A DNA stretch of 64,000 nt, from contig OZ014412.1 in the NCBI GenBank assembly GCA_963965975.1, forward strand, positions 6,450,501-6,514,500. Reading direction: 5' to 3'. Shown here one piece after another: positions 45,016-55,041 of the stretch (the stretch's first letter is position 1; the number at the start of each line of letters is the position of its first letter). The notes under the pieces are model-generated. The model had not been told where the DNA came from and ran no database searches. It worked only from the letters and a program-made list of their open reading frames with translations. The stretch comes from Xestospongia bergquistia (Eukaryota > Porifera > Demospongiae > Haplosclerida > Petrosiidae). Position numbers and translations under genes: made by a program.

Positions 45016-47283
45016 TCAACACACCATTAGTCTATGATTGCACATATCACAAATGTACAAGTATCCTTCTTTGTCAAATGCTATCCCACATGGATTTTTA
45101 AACTGACATATACTGCTGCTACTACCATGTTCCCCAAAAGAACGAATAAACTGACCATCTGTAGTGAAGATAGAGATACGATGATTAGGTGCATCCTCTG
45201 TAATGTATATTAGATCATTTTCATCTAATACAATCCCTGATGGAAGATTTAGTTCTCCAGGACCAGATCCTTCGGTACCAAACAGTGACAAAAATTGTCC
45301 ATTAGGAGTGAATTTCTGAATACGATTATTATATTTATCAGCCACATATATTAACCCTCGTCTGTCAATAGCAATATCAGTGGGACTATTAAACTGTCCC
45401 CCAGCTGATCCTTTGGTACCAAATATCTTGGAAAAAGTTAGATCAGGATTTAGTACTCGTATACGATGGTTATTATAATCTACAATATAAATATGTCCAG
45501 TTATAGGAGAAATGGTGATACCACGAGGGTCGTTAAAATCCAGTGGTCCACTACCTTGTTTACCAATTGATGTAATACGTTTTCCCTCCATAGATATTTT
45601 CTGGATCTTGTGATTATCAGCAATAATAATAAAGTTGTCTGAAGTAATGGCTATACCACGAGGACAATTAAACTTGACATACCCACTTTCTATACCCTTC
45701 TGACCAAATGATTTTATTTTCTTTCTGTCTTTATCCAGTACTGTTAGGCAATGGCCACTTTGTTCACTTATTATAATAGATCCATTATTCGTAATTGCAA
45801 TTCCACAGGGTCTTTTAAGTTCAGGTATTGTACACACTGGAGTTACATTATCAAGGTAAGGATTAAAAGGAATTACTAGTGATGTACCTTCAACTTGGAC
45901 ACCATTAATGTCGACATTAACTTGATGACGACCGCGACTTACAAGATTACACTGTGTTGTATAGACTCCAGGATGGGTGGTGGTAGTGACTGAAGCTTTG
46001 ATAGGTGTAGCCATACCAACTGGTACTACACTACAACTGAGTAGTGATATAGGAACAATAAGAAGACTGGAATCAGAACATTGGACAGATAGTGGGAATG
46101 TAACAGTTTTGTCTGTTGTGGTAATGTGATGGGAATCAACCTTCCTTACTTTACACTGTTCTAGAACACTAGGTGATAGGTGAACAATATCTCCAATATG
46201 GTGTAGTGTATCAAAAATATTGCTATCTTTGATGAAATAAATATCAGCTTTCTCTTTAGGATTCAACTCTTCAATATTAACCTGTTGAGTCACATGACTT
46301 GTACGGTCCATCATTTGTTTTGTAGATCTCAGCACTTGTTGAGGACTGCCTACCTCAAGACTCTGTTCCACAAATTCCTGGCAATCCTTCAGTTGATTCA
46401 AACTCATTTCAGCTGATTTTGTTTGCTCTGATAATATTTGTAGTTTAGCATTAGTGACTGTGTCCACCTCTCTAGATAGTTGTCTCTCAGATTGATGGAG
46501 TACATCAATCATTTCTTCCACTATGACATGTATCTCCTCTTTGATGACTTCTCCTTGCTCTCTGATCTCATTCTTTCTGCTTGTTAGAACAGTTAAAAGA
46601 TCAGTAACAGCTATGATCTTATCGCTAACTGGCTTCAGACTTGTTTTCAATTTTTGACTGTGTTTGGGGTAGCAGTCAGATACTAAGTCATAATTATGAT
46701 CTCTATGAATACGTACAGTACAGTGCTGACAAATGAGGTCTTCACATGTTTCACAAAATATCTCCAAAGACTTATTATGATTAGGACAGTTTGTTTCTTG
46801 TTTCACAGGAAGCAATTTGGAAGTAGAGGTTGCTACCTCATCAATACTTGTTACCATATGGTTGGTGTTGGTAGGAAATTTCTTGTGAATCTCAATACAT
46901 TTTTCACATAAAAACTTGCTACATTCTTTACAATAGACTGTTGCATTTGTTGTAGTACATATATCACAGGTTACCTGTTGATGACCTGATACTTTTATCA
47001 TTAGATTATGGACTTCCTTGAGATTGTTAATATGAAAAGCTGCAGGAAATCTAGCTGCTCCTGTTGGTTTAGGTAACTGGGTATGATGACGGCAAGTGGG
47101 ACAAGAGATGAAGTAGTTATCTCCTTGAGAATCCTGCGGTAGACCCTCAAGACATTGTTGACAGAAAGAATGGAAACAAGGTAAGATCTTAGGGTTGGTA
47201 TAGAGATCAAGACATATAGCACAGGTGAGCTGTTCCTCTAATTTCTTGAGAGCTGAGGTAGAGGTTTTTCTGGGTACTGCCAT
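45016..47283 (-). CDS. TRIM-NHL protein 4
   Basis: Intronless. I place the start at the ATG 47283-47281 (MAVPRKTSTSALKKLEEQL), matching the other family members. The open frame extends 45 codons further upstream but that part has no family similarity. This gives 755 aa: a complete RING (CAICLDLYTNPKILPCFHSFCQQC ... CPTC), B-box 1 and 2 (CPNHNKSLEIFCETC, VRIHRDHNYD), coiled coil, filamin domain without acidic loop, and an NHL propeller ending YICDMCNHRLMVC. It forms its own branch: its NHL repeats differ more from types A and B, while the N-terminal part up to B-box 1 is nearly shared, suggesting gene conversion or domain shuffling. Confidence 0.9.
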   Translation of the reverse strand: MAVPRKTSTSALKKLEEQLTCAICLDLYTNPKILPCFHSFCQQCLEGLPQDSQGDNYFISCPTCRHHTQLPKPTGAARFPAAFHINNLKEVHNLMIKVSGHQQVTCDICTTTNATVYCKECSKFLCEKCIEIHKKFPTNTNHMVTSIDEVATSTSKLLPVKQETNCPNHNKSLEIFCETCEDLICQHCTVRIHRDHNYDLVSDCYPKHSQKLKTSLKPVSDKIIAVTDLLTVLTSRKNEIREQGEVIKEEIHVIVEEMIDVLHQSERQLSREVDTVTNAKLQILSEQTKSAEMSLNQLKDCQEFVEQSLEVGSPQQVLRSTKQMMDRTSHVTQQVNIEELNPKEKADIYFIKDSNIFDTLHHIGDIVHLSPSVLEQCKVRKVDSHHITTTDKTVTFPLSVQCSDSSLLIVPISLLSCSVVPVGMATPIKASVTTTTHPGVYTTQCNLVSRGRHQVNVDINGVQVEGTSLVIPFNPYLDNVTPVCTIPELKRPCGIAITNNGSIIISEQSGHCLTVLDKDRKKIKSFGQKGIESGYVKFNCPRGIAITSDNFIIIADNHKIQKISMEGKRITSIGKQGSGPLDFNDPRGITISPITGHIYIVDYNNHRIRVLNPDLTFSKIFGTKGSAGGQFNSPTDIAIDRRGLIYVADKYNNRIQKFTPNGQFLSLFGTEGSGPGELNLPSGIVLDENDLIYITEDAPNHRISIFTTDGQFIRSFGEHGSSSSICQFKNPCGIAFDKEGYLYICDMCNHRLMVC

Positions 47284-47462
47284 AATAAGCTCTAGAGAGA
47301 CACCTGGTGCATATACAAACCTAACAAAAAGAAAATTCACCTTTTTGTGACCACATAAGATATATATACAGCCAGTGAATAGTTTTGATAATGTTGACCT
47401 TTTTTGTAGTAACATCACATGATCTTATAATATAATGTTACTAGCTCATTTGGTAATCACAT

Positions 47463-47865
47463 AAAGGACAATTAAATTTATCCACACACCCTCCAAATGA
47501 ACGTATAAACTAACCATCAGTAGTGAAGATAGAAATACGGTGATTTTTATACTCAGCAATATATAGCAGATTGTTATCATCTATAATAATTGTCCAGGAC
47601 CTGATCCTTGTTTGCCTATCTGAGATAAAAACTGCCCTTCATTAAATGTCAGGACATGATGATTACGATGATCAGTCACATACAGTAACTCTTGTTTGTC
47701 AAAAGCAAGACCATATGGAAAATCAAATTGTCTGCTGGTACCAAATGTGTAAGCAAAACTTATATCAGATTTTAAGACTTGTATACGATTGTTACCACCA
47801 TCTACAATATAAATATGTCCAATTTGTGGAGAAATGACTATACCACAAAGACCACTAATATAATA
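47463..47865 (-). pseudogene. TRIM-NHL pseudogene 2 (NHL repeats only)
   Basis: Minus strand shows NHL blades (IYIVDGGNNRIQVLKSDISFAYTFGT, GLAFDKQELLYVTDHRNHHVLT, NLLYIAEYKNHRISIFTTDG) with a stop at DG-stop-FIRSFGG where intact genes have Gln, plus indels. RING, B-boxes, coiled coil and filamin are absent. It lies directly upstream of TRIM-NHL 4. Confidence 0.8.
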
Positions 47866-48231
47866 AGCTGTAGAGAGACATCTGGTGCATATATCAATTA
47901 CAAAGCTAACAAAAAGAGAATTTCACCTTTTTGTGACCACATAAGATATACAGCCAGTGAATAGTTTTGATAATGTTGACCTTTTTTGTAGTGACATCAC
48001 GACTTATAATATAATGATACTAGCTCATTTGGTAATCACATAAAGTTAAGCTTGCCACTAATCCTTGACAAGCTAAGAGGCATCAGCTTGTCAAAAAAGA
48101 GGGGCAAGCTTTTAGACTAGTGATATCCTCACTGGAGTAGCACTGTCATTGTCCTGACTTAGTTTATGTTTACATGTTATGTAAATTAAATGAACTAATA
48201 ACATGAAATATTATAATATTAATTTGTTGTC

Positions 48232-49110
48232 ATTTATCGTCCTCTTCCTCCTCTAGATATCTCTCTAGCATTTCCAATATAAGACTGAATTATTGATATC
48301 ACCTAATAATAGATAAATAGGTCTAAAGTGAGTTTCTATTATCCATTCATATTTCTATCTATCTTCCATCCATTCATCTATCATCTATCTATACCTTATC
48401 AATGTTAGCTAAACCAAATACTGCAGCTACTGCTAAAAATAGACCAACAAATGAACCTTTAAATACAGCACTCTCTTTTGATGATATAATAGACTAAACA
48501 AACAATGATTATAATAAGACTATCATATAATTGGACATATTAACATCAAAGGTTACACAAAAATGTATCTAGTCAGTTTCATACTCATGTATGTGGTGGA
48601 TTTATCTATGTCTGGGAATGAGGCTATAAGGACAATATTTATACTGACCTCATCAGCTGATACGTGAAGTGTTACATGTTTATCTTCATCAGCTAAAAAG
48701 GACAGGTTAGTAATACTACTGACAGATAATTTATGTAGTGAGTGACTACTTTCTACTTGAGCAGTGTACTCTCTCTACAGATATAGAGATATAATAGACA
48801 CGATGTATGATATGTACTAGAGGTAATCCACTTACTAAAAGGTTTAGTGGTAACTTAGATAGACTAAAGAACCCCATAGGATCAGGTGTTGTTGTATAAA
48901 CTATAGACTCCATATACTTATCACTGTATAATACAACCTAATAACTATTAATAACTAGAACAATCTATATTACCTTTAATAAGTTCAGTAATTATAGATC
49001 ATTACTAACTATATTATCAGTCACTGTAATTTTAGTAGGTTTATATATAGCTAAGAAATTCTCTTCACTGATGTCATCTTCTGTAACCTTGAGTGTATGT
49101 GTGTGTGGTC
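48232..49110 (-). pseudogene. NOMO 3'-end fragment c
   Basis: The most complete fragment. It holds the last exon, the TM exon (VFKGSFVGLFLAVAAVFGLANIDK), the LADEDKHVTLHVSADE exon, the YMESIVYTTPDPMG exon and the VTEDDISEENFLAIYKPTKITV exon, in the same order as NOMO at 55042. An in-frame TAA (about 49000, NDL-stop) breaks it. No further upstream NOMO exons are seen. Confidence 0.83.
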
Positions 49111-49674
49111 ATTTAAGCATATACGAACATCATAACGGCAAAGGTATTAACAAACTACAAAAGATTAGGACATTGTCCCTTTCACAAGATCAATGTACAA
49201 TTGAGAAGTTAATATTAGAACTACCTGAATATCTTACACCTACTGCGAAATTAAGAGGGATAAAATGAAGCCTAACTTCTTTCCTTATCTCCACCTCCAG
49301 AAGAGAGTTGACTCCTGTCCCTCGTTGTGACTGATAATATAGATTTATTACATCCAAAATCTGTTTAACTGGTATTTTTAACTTTGTGCTTATAACTTAT
49401 TATTTACCTGGTTTCACTTGATGTACTATATTTTTACATTTCACTTTTTTTAAAAGCTTAAAGTTAAGCCACCACTTATAAAATTGAGACATAAAATTAC
49501 GAATGTCCATTTTTGTATTTAATGTATAGACAGTCTAAGGTTGATCCTATATAATTAGCTAATCATAGCTACGACAAGGTAAGTCAACAGCCATTAGCTG
49601 GAGAAAGTTATCCAAAGCTGGAGCACTCGAAGAACTAAAGGAGCTGTTATAAATTTAGATAGAAGCAACAAAAA

Positions 49675-49981
49675 CAGGGGTGGAGGAACATATTTGAATT
49701 TGGGGGGGGGGGCACCAAAGGAGGGGTCTGGGGGGCACAGCGCCACAGAAGCTGAGGAGTGTTTTTGCTTTTAATCCCTTAAATACACATCAATTTTTTA
49801 TATACAATGAATATGGTAATACCCAATTGCCACAATTATGTTATAATTACAATGAATGTTTTCCATTGTTCTCTAAATATTGCATACTTTAGTGTAAAAA
49901 CTTTTTTTTTGGGGGGGGGGGCACAATGAACATATTGTAATTTTTTGGGGGGCATGTGCCCCATAGGTTTCTCCGCCACTG
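49675..49981. mobile_element. Short non-autonomous hAT-like MITE (307 bp)
   Basis: Starts caggggtggaggaaca and ends tttctccgccactg, imperfect inverted termini of hAT type, with long G runs (about 49705-49716 and 49910-49920) inside. No coding content. It sits at the junction between NOMO fragment c and the second ATP6V1H exon 1 copy. Confidence 0.65.
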
Positions 49982-50039
49982 AAAAGGATAAAGAAGAGTG
50001 TTTAGGTAATGACTTTTATTTTTTAAGCCCCTATAAAAT

Positions 50040-50320
50040 TAAAATATGATAAAAATTATTATAATTAGTAGTGTTGTAATGAAAGAAGAGACTAGTGTTT
50101 ATAACTCACCATTAACAGCTTGTTGGTCATCTTGGACTGTCTCTATAATCACATCTAACTTCTTGTACCCTCCTGCCATCTTTAATACTTATCATGTGAC
50201 ATTAATTGGTCTGCTCATGAACATAATTAATTCTACACACTGACACAGTTCCTAAAAAAGGTAATGATGTCATTATTATCTCATCCTACTATATGCAGTT
50301 GTAGTAGATCTATCAACTGA
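50040..50320 (-). pseudogene. ATP6V1H exon 1 copy with flanks (copy 2)
   Basis: Exon copy at 50110-50179, 70 nt like the original, with ATG, full frame and GTGAGT donor intact (two base differences). The flanking 50180-50320 matches the ATP6V1H promoter side. The genuine exon 2 is 23 kb away, beyond other genes. The next exon-like sequences downstream on this strand are NOMO fragment c. Confidence 0.85.
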
Positions 50321-50648
50321 ATTCATCAATGATGTACATGTACTGGATATGTAGTAGATTGTTCAGTAAAGTTTATCATTCCTGATTTTCAGATGGACTC
50401 TGGGACCAAATTTGTTCCAATTTGGGAATGAGCAGCTGTCTTGATTAAGACTTATTATACTCAGTACTGACCCACCCACTGAGCACACCAGGTATTTGGC
50501 AGAATGATTGACAGATCTTATCAACCCAAGTCAAATTACTTAATGGCTTGAGTACTGTCCTGTTCTAATTTATCATTTCCTTAGATCCAATTGATCACAG
50601 TCATATCTTTTATGGAACCCATGATGGAAATTTCAGGCTGTGAATCAT

Positions 50649-51113
50649 CAGGGTTTCATTTAGGGGTGGGGGGATTTGCCCCCCCCCCCTTGCAGAATCT
50701 CACCCCCCCCCCCCTTGGAAATTAGGTTAGCTATTTTTTTCAAGGGGTAATTGGACGTAATGAATACAGAACTGAAACTCAACACAAGAAGTATACAGCA
50801 TAAGATAACATTAGGCTGAACACAAGGAGATTGTACAGTTTTAACCAATAGTCTATGGGTGTTAAATTACTCCTAAGTGCCTTATCAGCACCAGTGTAAC
50901 TTGGTCTATAGGTTCTAAGTGTCTTATCAGGACCAAAAATATGGTCATCTCGACATGTCATTTGAAAAGCACAAATGGTCTGAAAATGTGCCAGAAGGCA
51001 TGCCTCCAGATCCCTCTAGAGGGCACGCTGTCACCCGCAGTTGCTTTGCCCCCCTAAATTTTCTCTAAGTATTATTTTGCCCCCCCCTGTCCATTTTTCT
51101 AAATGAAACCCTG
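50649..51113. mobile_element. 465-bp MITE with cagggtttcatttag termini
   Basis: Perfect 15-bp inverted ends (cagggtttcatttag / ctaaatgaaaccctg), C-run/G-run subtermini and a 5-bp target duplication (atcat at 50644-50648 and 51114-51118). The paralogous flanks at about 35690 and 29100 lack it, giving an empty site. No transposase; an open frame of about 60 codons inside looks incidental. Confidence 0.85.
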
Positions 51114-51202
51114 ATCATGACTGGTGTTTTATTTAATAATTACTAAAATTAATAGCAAATAACAATAATTTGTAAATATAGAACACTTGTTAACTAAATT
51201 GC

Positions 51203-53500
51203 TCAATACACAACTATTCTATTATTCCAAGAATCACAAACATACAAGTATCCTTCATTGTCAATTGTCATTCCAACTGGACCATTAAAACAATCCACAG
51301 CACTGCCTTCACGTCCAAAGAAACGTATAAAGTGACCATCAGCTGTAAAGATAGAGATACGATGATTAAAAGTTGATCCAATTGCTATGTAAATTGAATA
51401 AGATTCTGTAACATACACTAGATTATTATCATCTATTACAAGTCCTGATGGGTAACTAAGTTGACCAGGATCAGATCCATAAGTACCAAATTGAGACAAA
51501 AATTTTCCCTCAGGAGTAAACCTTTGGATACGATGGTTGTCTGTATCAGTGACATACACAGCATGACCATGTCTGTCGATAGCAACATCTCTTGGATAAC
51601 TAAACTGTCCATTGGCTGATCCTTTGGTACCAAATGCATGAGAGAAAGTTAGATCAGAGTTTAAGACTTGTATGCGATGATTAAATTGATCTGCAATATA
51701 AACATTGCCCTTTGTAGGAGAAATGGTAACACCACACGGATCGTTAAATTCCAGTGGTCCACTACCTTTCTTACCAATTGATTCAATACATTCTCCTTCT
51801 GCAGATATCTTCTGGATCTTGTGGTCATCAGTGACAAGAATGAAGTTGTTTTGAGTAATAGCTACACCACGAGGTTTAGTAAACTGAACATTTCCAGTTC
51901 CTTCCCATGACAATGACCAGAGTTCAAATTTCTGACCCAAAGACTTCACCTTCTTTTTATTTTTATCCAGTATTGTCAGACAGTGTTTGTCTTTCTCACT
52001 TACTATAACATGTCCATTTTTAGTCACAACAACAGCATAAGGTACTTTAAGATCAGTGATAGTACGCACTGGAGTGATGTTATCAACATAGGGATTAAAA
52101 GGGATCACTAGTGAGGTACCGTCAATCTGGACATCATTAACTTGGACATTGATTTGATGGTGACCACGACTTACAGTGCTACATTGTATTGTATACACTC
52201 CAGGATGAGTGGTAGTAGCGATTGTAGTAGTAATGGGTGTAGCTGTACCAACTGGTACTATGCTACAACTGAGTGATGATAGAGGAACACAAAGTAGACT
52301 GGAATCAGAATGCTGAATAGACAGTGGAAACGAAATTGTTTTTTCCTTGGTTGTAGTAACACAATCAGGATCAATCTCCTTGACTTTACATTGTTGTAAA
52401 CATACGATGTCTCCAAGTGTATCACCAATAATGCTTTTGTTAAAGTGAAGATCAGCTTTCTCTTTAGGATTTAACTCTTCAATTATGACCTTTTGACTTA
52501 CATTTCTCATATGATCCACCAATTGTTTTGCGGAAGTTACCACTTGTTGAGGATTGCCAATCTTAAGGTTCTGTGTGACAGATTCCTTGCATTTCTTGAG
52601 TTGAGTTAACTTGATTTCAGCTGATTTCTTCTGCTCTGATAGGACTTGTAGTTTATTACCAGTGACTTCATCCACATTTCCAATCAACTGTTTCTCAGAT
52701 TGTTGAAGGTTATTAATTATTTCTTTTACTGTGATATGTATCTCATCTTTAATAGATTCTCCTTGTGCTCTGATTTCATTCTCTCTATCAGCAAGAGCAG
52801 CCAGGACATTTGTAACAAGAGCAGCTCTGTCACTAACTCCTTTCAGATTTGTTTTCAATGTGTGATAATCTTTTGAATAGCAGCTATCAACTGAGTTATA
52901 TTTGTGATCTTTGTGAATGTGTACAATACAATCATGACAAATAAGTTCTTGACATGTTTCACAGAAGAGCTCTAAAGGTTTATCATGAGAAGAACATTTC
53001 GTCTCTTGCTTTAAAGAAAGCATTTGGGAGGCAGATCTGTCTACTTCATCGAAACTTGTGATAATGTGATCAGTATCAGAAGCCCCACTTTTGTGAATAT
53101 CGATACATTTTTCGCATAGACACTTGTTACATTCTTTACAGTAATCTGTTGCATTTGTTGTAGTACATATGTCACAAGTTACCTGTTGATGACCTGATAC
53201 TTTGATCATTAGATTGTGGACTTCCTTGAGATTGTTAATATGAAAAGCTGCAGGAAATCCAGCTGCTCCTGTTGGTTGGGGTAACTGGGTACGATGAGAA
53301 CAAGAGGGACAAGAGATGAAGTAGTTATCTCCTTGAGGATCCTGCGATAGACCCTCAAGACATTGTTGACAGAAAGAATGGAAACAAGGTAAGATCTTAG
53401 GGTTGGTATAGAGATCAAGACATATAGCACAGGTGAGTTGTTCCTCTAATTTCTTAAGAGCTGAGGTAGAGGTTCTTCTGGATAGTGCTCTTTCTGCCAT
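51203..53500 (-). CDS. TRIM-NHL protein 5, type A
   Basis: Intronless. The start chosen is the ATG 53500-53498 (MAERALSRRTSTSALKKLEEQL), as in its paralogues, giving 765 aa; the frame extends 14 codons further upstream. RING, B-box 1 (CDICTTTNATDYCKECNKCLCEKC), B-box 2 (CSSHDKPLELFCETC), coiled coil, filamin and NHL propeller are complete. It is nearly identical to TRIM-NHL 2 from B-box 1 onward, but its first 20 residues are type B-like (MAERA-SRRTSTSALKKLEEQ), so the 5' end looks exchanged between types. It ends YVCDSWNNRIVVY, the ending also present in pseudogene 1. Confidence 0.9.
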   Translation of the reverse strand: MAERALSRRTSTSALKKLEEQLTCAICLDLYTNPKILPCFHSFCQQCLEGLSQDPQGDNYFISCPSCSHRTQLPQPTGAAGFPAAFHINNLKEVHNLMIKVSGHQQVTCDICTTTNATDYCKECNKCLCEKCIDIHKSGASDTDHIITSFDEVDRSASQMLSLKQETKCSSHDKPLELFCETCQELICHDCIVHIHKDHKYNSVDSCYSKDYHTLKTNLKGVSDRAALVTNVLAALADRENEIRAQGESIKDEIHITVKEIINNLQQSEKQLIGNVDEVTGNKLQVLSEQKKSAEIKLTQLKKCKESVTQNLKIGNPQQVVTSAKQLVDHMRNVSQKVIIEELNPKEKADLHFNKSIIGDTLGDIVCLQQCKVKEIDPDCVTTTKEKTISFPLSIQHSDSSLLCVPLSSLSCSIVPVGTATPITTTIATTTHPGVYTIQCSTVSRGHHQINVQVNDVQIDGTSLVIPFNPYVDNITPVRTITDLKVPYAVVVTKNGHVIVSEKDKHCLTILDKNKKKVKSLGQKFELWSLSWEGTGNVQFTKPRGVAITQNNFILVTDDHKIQKISAEGECIESIGKKGSGPLEFNDPCGVTISPTKGNVYIADQFNHRIQVLNSDLTFSHAFGTKGSANGQFSYPRDVAIDRHGHAVYVTDTDNHRIQRFTPEGKFLSQFGTYGSDPGQLSYPSGLVIDDNNLVYVTESYSIYIAIGSTFNHRISIFTADGHFIRFFGREGSAVDCFNGPVGMTIDNEGYLYVCDSWNNRIVVY

Positions 53501-53990
53501 AATAAGCTGTAGAGAGACACCTGGTACATATATCAATGACAAAGCTATTTCACCCTTTTTCTGACCACATTCCTTTTCTGTAGGAACGAGGTGTTACATT
53601 GATAGCCCCGCCTAGTGGGTTGTACTTAAAATTAATACTTTGATATATACAGTAGATCTGAGACCTGTACCACTAGATCCAGCATAGATTTCTCAAGATA
53701 CTGGTTCCTAGTTTATGGTAAGTTTGACTTTGGCGCGCGAAAACCACGCGGTCAAATTTGACTGTTTCGTTATCATTTTCCTTAGAAAACTGGCATTGTG
53801 GGTGTATATAATATATAGTACTCCACTAAATTTACTCTACAATTTCCTTGTATTCTTTAGACCTTGGCAGCCAGGTACTGAAAACAGATCTATTGGTAAA
53901 TATCAGTTTTTAATGTTTAAAATGTTTTAAAAATTAAAATATCATTATTTAAAAATAAATAATTGAATTTTAATTATATATATAAATAGA
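53501..53990. promoter_or_regulatory. 5' flank of TRIM-NHL 5
   Basis: Has a GC-rich spot (ggcgcgcgaaaaccacgcgg, 53739-53758) unusual for the surroundings. No gene recognised. Confidence 0.35.
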
Positions 53991-53991
53991 A

Positions 53992-54725
53992 TGGTTCGAA
54001 ACTATAAACAAAAAGTACAACATAGAAGTCGAAGGAAGAGGTATATTATATTGATTTAAAAAGGGCCATTGAATTTGCTAGGACTCACAAAAATATCAGG
54101 TCGGTGGGACGAGAGTTCAGACAGCAAGACCATCAACACCACTTATGCCACTGTCATCAACATCAACACCACTAGCTTCACACCATCATCATCAACATAT
54201 CCATATCTTCTCTACCATCAACATCAACACCACGGGTGGTTCTTGGTGTAACTTCACTCTGATGACATCATCATTAAATGACACCTAGTGATGTCATCAT
54301 ATATGATGACATCATCTAAATCCATCACCTACACCCTAAACCAAACCTTATGACACATAGTGATGTCATCATCATAGTACAAGTTACATCATCATAGAAG
54401 TTACACCAAGATGGACCCAACACCACCACCATACCAATTAGGTACAACATCCACATCAAGCACATCTAATCAAAAATCACTAAGAGACTTCTTTGCAGAT
54501 CTTCTAAAATCTGCAACACCCAGACAAACCACTAATCAACCTCAAAAAAGATTAACAGGACTTGGTGAGAGCCTGACTTCTGATGAAGCTATGGATAGAG
54601 TTAGAAAGGCACAAGAAGAGAAAGAACAGACTCAACAGAGAGAATGTAAGAAAAAAAAAGGCAGAGGAACGTAAAAGAAAAAAAGAAGAGAAAGAAAAAA
54701 GGAATTCTGAAATTAGGTGTTAACC
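53992..54725 (+). mobile_element. Internally deleted pogo/Tigger-like transposon remnant
   Basis: The 5' part encodes MVRNYKQKVQHRSRRKR and, after a frameshift, DLKRAIEFARTHKNIRSVGREF, resembling the psq-type helix-turn-helix at the start of pogo/CENP-B-type transposases. The 3' frame (54411-54674, MDPTPPPYQLG ... LTSDEAMDRVRKAQEEKEQ) continues after a slip in an A run (about 54651-54659) as a basic tail ending at a TAA near 54722. This fits the charged C-terminus of the same proteins. The DDE catalytic core is missing. Between them are CATCAACACCAC repeats and a perfect 24-nt palindrome (54290-54313). Confidence 0.5.
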
Positions 54726-55041
54726 ACCAAACTGCATGGAATAGCCCTGGTTGACCTACACAGCCAGTGAATAGTTTTGATAATGTTTTTTTGTACTGAC
54801 ATCACATGGTCTTACAATATAATGATACTAGCTCATTTGGTAATCACATAAAGTTAAGCTTGCCACTAATCCTTGACAAGCTAACAGGCATCAGCTTGTC
54901 AAAAAAGAGGGGCAAGCTTTTAGACTAGTGATATCCTCACTGGAGTAGCACTGTCATTGTCCTGACTTAGTTTATGTTTACATGTTATGTAAATTAATAG
55001 AACTAATAACATGAAATATTATATTATTAATTTGTTGTCAT
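54726..55041. other. NOMO 3' flank, duplicated segment
   Basis: Paralogous to 47927-48230 and, less closely, to 43520-43880 and 34303-34587. It contains an inverted repeat (cttgacaagct / agcttgtcaa, 54871-54902). No gene. Confidence 0.6.

Noticed and set aside
47284-47418. Upstream 45-codon extension of TRIM-NHL 4
   Set aside because: It has no family similarity; the conserved start MAVPRKTS at 47283 matches all paralogues.
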